Positions 60,492 through 64,000 of a stretch of DNA of 64,000 bases are shown in pieces. The notes below the pieces were generated by a model. It was not told the origin of the DNA and made no database searches. It saw nothing but the letters and a program-made list of their open reading frames with translations. Numbering within the stretch: the first letter of the stretch is position 1; every line of letters begins with the position of its first letter. A program made the translations under genes and the position numbers. The stretch is from the NCBI RefSeq assembly GCF_014207505.1, contig NZ_JACHGL010000002.1:125066-189065 (forward strand), read 5' to 3'. The DNA is from Leuconostoc carnosum. GTDB lineage: Bacteria > Bacillota > Bacilli > Lactobacillales > Lactobacillaceae.

Positions 60492-62858
60492 TTATTTTAG
60501 TGCTTTCCAGCGCCAATCTTCTACTTCAGGTAAATCAGTACCCATAGATCTTGTATATGCTACGTGTTCATCTAATTTATCAGTCATTTCTTGTACGAGA
60601 GATGCATACTTGACACGTGTTTCTTGAGGCAACATTGAGATAGCTGCTTTAACCAAATTAAAGCGATCAATTTGGTTAAGTACACGCATATCAAATGGTG
60701 TGGTGATATCGCCAACTTCTCGGTAACCATGAACTTTTAGATTATGGTTGTGGCGCTTGAAGAAAATAGATTCAATCATAGGTTCATAACCGTGAAATGC
60801 GAACAGAACAGGTTTATCAGTTGTGAAGTAACCATCGAATTCATCATCACTTAAGCCATAACTTGCATCACTGCGTAATTTGAATAGATCTAATACGTTG
60901 ATGTAACGTATTTTCAATGATGGCATGTAGTCGTGCAAAATTTGGATTGCCGCTAAGCTTTCAGTGGTTGGTTCAGAACCAGCAGAAGCAATAACAATAT
61001 CTGGTTCTGCATCTTTATCGGTACTTGCCCAATCAATAATGCGCAAACCTTGTTTAACAAGTTGCTTAGCTTCTTCAGCTGAGAACCATTGTAGACGAGG
61101 GTGCTTACTTGCGACAATGTAGTTAATTTGTTGTGTTGTTTGAACTGCGTGTTCAAATGTTGCAACTAAACTATTAGCATCAGCTGGGAAGAATTCACGG
61201 ATGAAATTGGGCTGCTTTTCATACAGCATAGTTGTCACACCTGGATCTTGGTGTGAATACCCGTTATGATCTTGTTGGAACACAGTTGAATCGGCGATGA
61301 TATTCAAAGCAGGGACATCTTTACGCCATGAAACTTCACTAGAGTGGTTTAACCACTTGAAGTGTTGCACAATCATGTCATCAACTTCACGAATAAAGAC
61401 TTCATAACTGGCAAAGAAACCGTGGCGACCAGTTAGCGTATAAGTTTCAAGCATACCTTCATCATAGTGCTCTGATAGCATAGAATCAATAATACGACCT
61501 TCAGTTGCCATAAATTGGTCATTTGGTTCTTTAATTGGAAGCAACCACTGGCGATTAGTAGTTTCAAAAACATCTTGGAATCGGTTAGATGCTGTTTCAT
61601 CAGGTCCGAATCCTCTGAAATTAGTTGGATTATATTTAATGATATCCCTGATATAACCACCTAACAAAATAGCATCTTGAGCCAAATTGCTACCTGGTGC
61701 ATCATTTTGTGTCAAATAATTATCGATATCTGGCAATGACAATGGCTTGATAATACCAGCATTTGTTACTGAATTATGTGCCATACGTAGGGATTTCTTT
61801 GGTAATACTTCTTGAATTGATTCAGCTAAGCGACCATTTTCATCAAATAATTCATTTGGTTTGTATGATTGTAACCATGACACAAGTTGTGGAATATATT
61901 CTGGATGATTTTGGTCAGCAGGAATTGGAATCTGGTGCGCACGGAATGAGTTTTCGATTGGCTTACCATCCCATGTTTTTGGACCAGTCCAGCCTTTTGG
62001 TGAACGTAATACGATCATTGGCCAAAGTGGGCGTGTGACTTCATCGCTGTTTTGTTTTGCAGCGTTGTCTCGAATGTCTTTGATTTCTTCAAAGACTGTG
62101 TCCATTGTTTTTGCCATTTCTTCATGAACTTGCATAATTGGCTTGTCAAAAGAGCTGACAAAATAAGGATGCCACCCCAAACTATGGAAATACTCGGTCA
62201 AGGTCTCATCAGATTCACGCGATAATACGGTAGGGTTGGCAATTTTGAATCCGTTCAAATTCAAAATTGGTAATACTGTACCATCATTCTTTGGATTCAA
62301 AAATTTATTAACATGCCATGAGGTAGCCAATGGCGCAGTTTCTGCTTCACCATCACCGACAACAACAGCAGCGATGAGATCTGGATTGTCTAATACAGCA
62401 CCGGCACCGTGTAAAATAGAATAACCTAAAGCGCCACCTTCATGGATTGATCCAGGTACTTTAGGATCAGCATGAGATGCCACGCCGCCTGGAAACGAAA
62501 AACGTTTAAACATTTTTTGCATGCCAGTTTCATCTTGTGTTATTTCTGGAAAGACATCAGTGTAACTACCATCCAGATAAGCATTTGAAATCATGACTTG
62601 GCCACCGTGACCAGGGCCTTCGATGTAAAACATGTTTAAATCATACTTATTAATCGCACGATTTAAATGTGCATAGATAAAGTTTTGGCTAGGTATTGTT
62701 CCCCAATGGCCAATAGGATGAATTTTAATTTGATCTGCGGTGAGCTTTTCTTTAAGTAAGGGATTATCTAACAAATAAAGTTGTCCGACTGACAAATAAT
62801 TTGTTGCTCGCCAGTAGGCATCTAATTTGTTAAGGTACTCTTTTGAATCAATGTTCAT
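60492..62858 (-). CDS. xpk: Xylulose-5-phosphate/fructose-6-phosphate phosphoketolase
   Basis: Thiamine-diphosphate enzyme that splits xylulose-5-phosphate to acetyl phosphate and glyceraldehyde-3-phosphate, the key step of heterolactic fermentation. 788 aa from the ATG at 62858 ([10 protein letters not shown]), preceded by a strong GGAGG; the longer frame to 62972 has no support. Motifs: [58 protein letters not shown] and [13 protein letters not shown] (TPP/Mg site), [10 protein letters not shown]. Divergent from a TPP riboswitch unit, which may be chance but links two thiamine-dependent features. Confidence 0.97.
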   Translation of the reverse strand: MNIDSKEYLNKLDAYWRATNYLSVGQLYLLDNPLLKEKLTADQIKIHPIGHWGTIPSQNFIYAHLNRAINKYDLNMFYIEGPGHGGQVMISNAYLDGSYTDVFPEITQDETGMQKMFKRFSFPGGVASHADPKVPGSIHEGGALGYSILHGAGAVLDNPDLIAAVVVGDGEAETAPLATSWHVNKFLNPKNDGTVLPILNLNGFKIANPTVLSRESDETLTEYFHSLGWHPYFVSSFDKPIMQVHEEMAKTMDTVFEEIKDIRDNAAKQNSDEVTRPLWPMIVLRSPKGWTGPKTWDGKPIENSFRAHQIPIPADQNHPEYIPQLVSWLQSYKPNELFDENGRLAESIQEVLPKKSLRMAHNSVTNAGIIKPLSLPDIDNYLTQNDAPGSNLAQDAILLGGYIRDIIKYNPTNFRGFGPDETASNRFQDVFETTNRQWLLPIKEPNDQFMATEGRIIDSMLSEHYDEGMLETYTLTGRHGFFASYEVFIREVDDMIVQHFKWLNHSSEVSWRKDVPALNIIADSTVFQQDHNGYSHQDPGVTTMLYEKQPNFIREFFPADANSLVATFEHAVQTTQQINYIVASKHPRLQWFSAEEAKQLVKQGLRIIDWASTDKDAEPDIVIASAGSEPTTESLAAIQILHDYMPSLKIRYINVLDLFKLRSDASYGLSDDEFDGYFTTDKPVLFAFHGYEPMIESIFFKRHNHNLKVHGYREVGDITTPFDMRVLNQIDRFNLVKAAISMLPQETRVKYASLVQEMTDKLDEHVAYTRSMGTDLPEVEDWRWKALK

Positions 62859-63058
62859 GTTGTAGTTCCTCCAATTTGTGACGATGTGCGTATCATGGTA
62901 AAGACTATGACAATGTAAAAAATAGTTCGAGATACAAAATACACTTTGCAAAGTATGTTGTAGAAATTTCAAGATTAATCGAGATCATGTGTCAAACACA
63001 TAAGACATTGTTTTATTACCCAACTATTTTTACATAATCATCGTAATTGTTATTTTAT

Positions 63059-63120
63059 AAAAAGTCAATACCAATAAAGTAATTGGTTCGTACCAATTAC
63101 TTTATTGGTATTGACTTTTT
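63059..63120. terminator. Perfect 29-bp inverted repeat between two divergent units
   Basis: Arms 63059-63087 and 63092-63120 match perfectly with a TCGT loop and A/T-run ends, the shape of a strong bidirectional terminator. It lies between divergently transcribed xpk and the TPP-riboswitch unit, where no reading transcript is evident. Confidence 0.75.
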
Positions 63121-63180
63121 TGGTGAAAAACAGCACAACAGTAGGACTTGAGAGAGAAAAACTGTTTTATTATAAATAAT

Positions 63181-63210
63181 TTGACTTGCATAATTTTGAG
63201 CATGTATGAT
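63181..63210 (+). promoter_or_regulatory. Promoter of the TPP-riboswitch unit
   Basis: A -35 TTGACT (63181-63186), 18-base spacer and -10 TATGAT (63205-63210), about 33 bases before the aptamer. Confidence 0.65.
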
Positions 63211-63242
63211 AAGATCAATATTGTTATTAATCGATTAATTAA

Positions 63243-63336
63243 CATACTAGGGGTGCTTTTATAAAAAGCTGAGAGAGAAGTGATAGTCTTCGAACCCTTT
63301 GAACCTGATCTGTTGCAAACAGCGTAGGAAAGTATG
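63243..63336 (+). promoter_or_regulatory. TPP riboswitch aptamer (THI box)
   Basis: Has the conserved elements GGGGTGC, GCTGAGAGAG, ACCCTTTGAACCTGATCTG and GCGTAGGAAAGTA. P1 is CATACT (63243-63248) with AGTATG (63331-63336). A second CATACT at 63374-63379 can compete for AGTATG, a plausible switch to the terminator at 63387. Confidence 0.93.
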
Positions 63337-63386
63337 AATTATATGAAGGTCATTTGGAAATCATATAGCTAGCCATACTATATCTA

Positions 63387-63430
63387 AGAGCGTTTGCAGA
63401 ACAACAATGTTATTGCAGATGCTCTTTTTT
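63387..63430 (+). terminator. Riboswitch-controlled intrinsic terminator
   Basis: A 13-bp stem (AGAGCGTTTGCAG / TTGCAGATGCTCT with wobbles) and a 13-base loop followed by a T run, between the aptamer and the first gene. It fits control by premature termination when thiamine pyrophosphate is bound. Confidence 0.8.
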
Positions 63431-63454
63431 ATTTGGAAATTAGGAGGTATATTT

Positions 63455-63892
63455 TTGAATGAACGTGTATTTCTAGCTGCACCTTTTAAGCAACTTCTGA
63501 ATCAAAAAAATGTTGTTGATTCAGAGAACACTCAAGTGCTTCAAACAATCATACAATTATTAGAAAATAAGCATTTTATAGTTGACAATGCGCATAAGAG
63601 AGAAAACTGGGGTGCTGAAATGATGGCGCCTAGTCAGTGCACAACAGCAGATTATTTTGCTATTAAACAATGTCAATACTTTATAGCATTTCCGGGAAAT
63701 CCTGCATCACCAGGGACTCATATTGAACTTGGATGGGCGTCAGCTTTTAATAAAAAAATGATACTACTTCTTAAAGTGGGCGTTGATTATGCGTATTTAG
63801 TGCAAGGACTTGGTGCAATTGCTGATGTTGAATATTTGTATTACAAGGACTTAGCAGATTGCGTCCAAAAAATAAATCATTTTTTCAAATAA
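63455..63892 (+). CDS. Nucleoside 2-deoxyribosyltransferase-like protein under TPP control
   Basis: 145 aa from a TTG at 63455 with AGGAGG seven bases upstream; no ATG in that position. Family features: N-terminal FLAAPFKQL (YLAGPF-like), a middle CTTADYFAIKQCQYFIAF, and PGTHIELGWASAF, holding the catalytic Glu in the usual GTxxExGxA setting. Members include nucleoside deoxyribosyltransferases and nucleotide N-glycosidases such as MilB. Its place directly behind a TPP riboswitch suggests release of a pyrimidine base for thiamine-pyrimidine salvage or for a thiamine antimetabolite; that is inference. Confidence 0.78.
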   Translation: MNERVFLAAPFKQLLNQKNVVDSENTQVLQTIIQLLENKHFIVDNAHKRENWGAEMMAPSQCTTADYFAIKQCQYFIAFPGNPASPGTHIELGWASAFNKKMILLLKVGVDYAYLVQGLGAIADVEYLYYKDLADCVQKINHFFK

Positions 63893-63956
63893 TAATTATG
63901 AACATCCTGACCGTAAGGAATCATCAAAGTAGTAGTTAACTGAGGAGTTTAATTTT

Positions 63957-64000
63957 ATGACAACATATGAAACTTTTGATGATGCCTATGTATCAGTATT
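63957..64000 (+). CDS. Start of a further gene of the TPP-regulated unit, cut by window end
   Basis: GAGGAG lies before ATG 63957 and the frame MTTYETFDDAYVSV runs to the window edge. The gap to the gene before is 64 bases, so it is probably in the same transcript. Too short to identify; the FDDAY start would be compatible with thymidylate-synthase-like proteins but this is only a guess. Confidence 0.6.
   Translation, partial: MTTYETFDDAYVSV

Noticed and set aside
61763-62038. Plus-strand ORFs inside the phosphoketolase gene
   Set aside because: They are antisense shadows of a highly conserved gene, without ribosome sites.

Overview
The window looks like a chromosomal segment of a heterofermentative lactic acid bacterium, most likely Leuconostoc. 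The evidence is a GH70 glucansucrase with YG-type glucan-binding repeats, a phosphoketolase, an IS30-family relic resembling Leuconostoc elements, low GC, and the relQ-nadK-rluD order of Firmicutes. The genus call is inferred from gene content. I saw no rRNA, tRNA or CRISPR.

Layout. (1) 1-4128: 3' part of a secreted glucansucrase, entering in a 51-bp tandem repeat. (2) 4695-25718: a forward cluster for an anionic wall or capsule polymer of wall teichoic acid type. It has a priming sugar-phosphate transferase, a GT4 enzyme, a Stealth hexose-1-phosphate transferase, a TagH/TagG exporter, three CDP-glycerol glycerophosphotransferase-like enzymes, tagD, a DUF6270-like protein and a decayed SGNH hydrolase gene. 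(3) 25756-27981: a junction with a perfect 54-bp palindrome, a dead IS30-family element with both ends intact, and a frameshifted AraC-type regulator. (4) 28341-38368: a Wzx/Wzy-dependent exopolysaccharide operon (PHP phosphatase, chain-length regulator, tyrosine kinase, second priming transferase, flippase, four further glycosyltransferases, polymerase). (5) 39074-42506: rmlACBD for dTDP-L-rhamnose. (6) 42691-55538: mostly housekeeping genes (baeRF-like protein, degenerate helicase-like protein, ketopantoate reductase-like protein, msrA, rnz, recJ, apt, a methyltransferase/SpxH-like pair, relQ, nadK, rluD-like, mgtE). (7) 55577-56554: an LCP-family protein, a likely ligase for the wall polymers. 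(8) 56705-60417: argGHF. (9) 60492-62858: phosphoketolase on the minus strand. (10) 63181-64000: a TPP riboswitch with its terminator, a nucleoside-deoxyribosyltransferase-like gene and the start of another gene.

How the genes work together. Two priming transferases (4695 and 30686) point to two separate lipid-linked polymers. TagD makes CDP-glycerol, the TagB/F-like proteins polymerise or add glycerol phosphate, TagGH exports, and the LCP protein probably attaches the product to peptidoglycan. The eps operon with rml genes would make a rhamnose-containing exopolysaccharide, and the glucansucrase makes alpha-glucan outside the cell from sucrose.

Most unusual points. A textbook A_AAA_AAG slippery site would fuse the first priming transferase to the next glycosyltransferase, which has no normal start for its conserved N-terminus. 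A second glycosyltransferase has a similar start problem, with a strong Shine-Dalgarno before an ATT codon. An 18-codon leader ORF sits directly before rnz and chained mini-ORFs before argH. ArgF has HDLPA in place of the conserved HCLPA motif. The TPP riboswitch controls an N-glycosidase-like gene, reminiscent of pyrimidine antimetabolite (bacimethrin-type) or HMP pathways.
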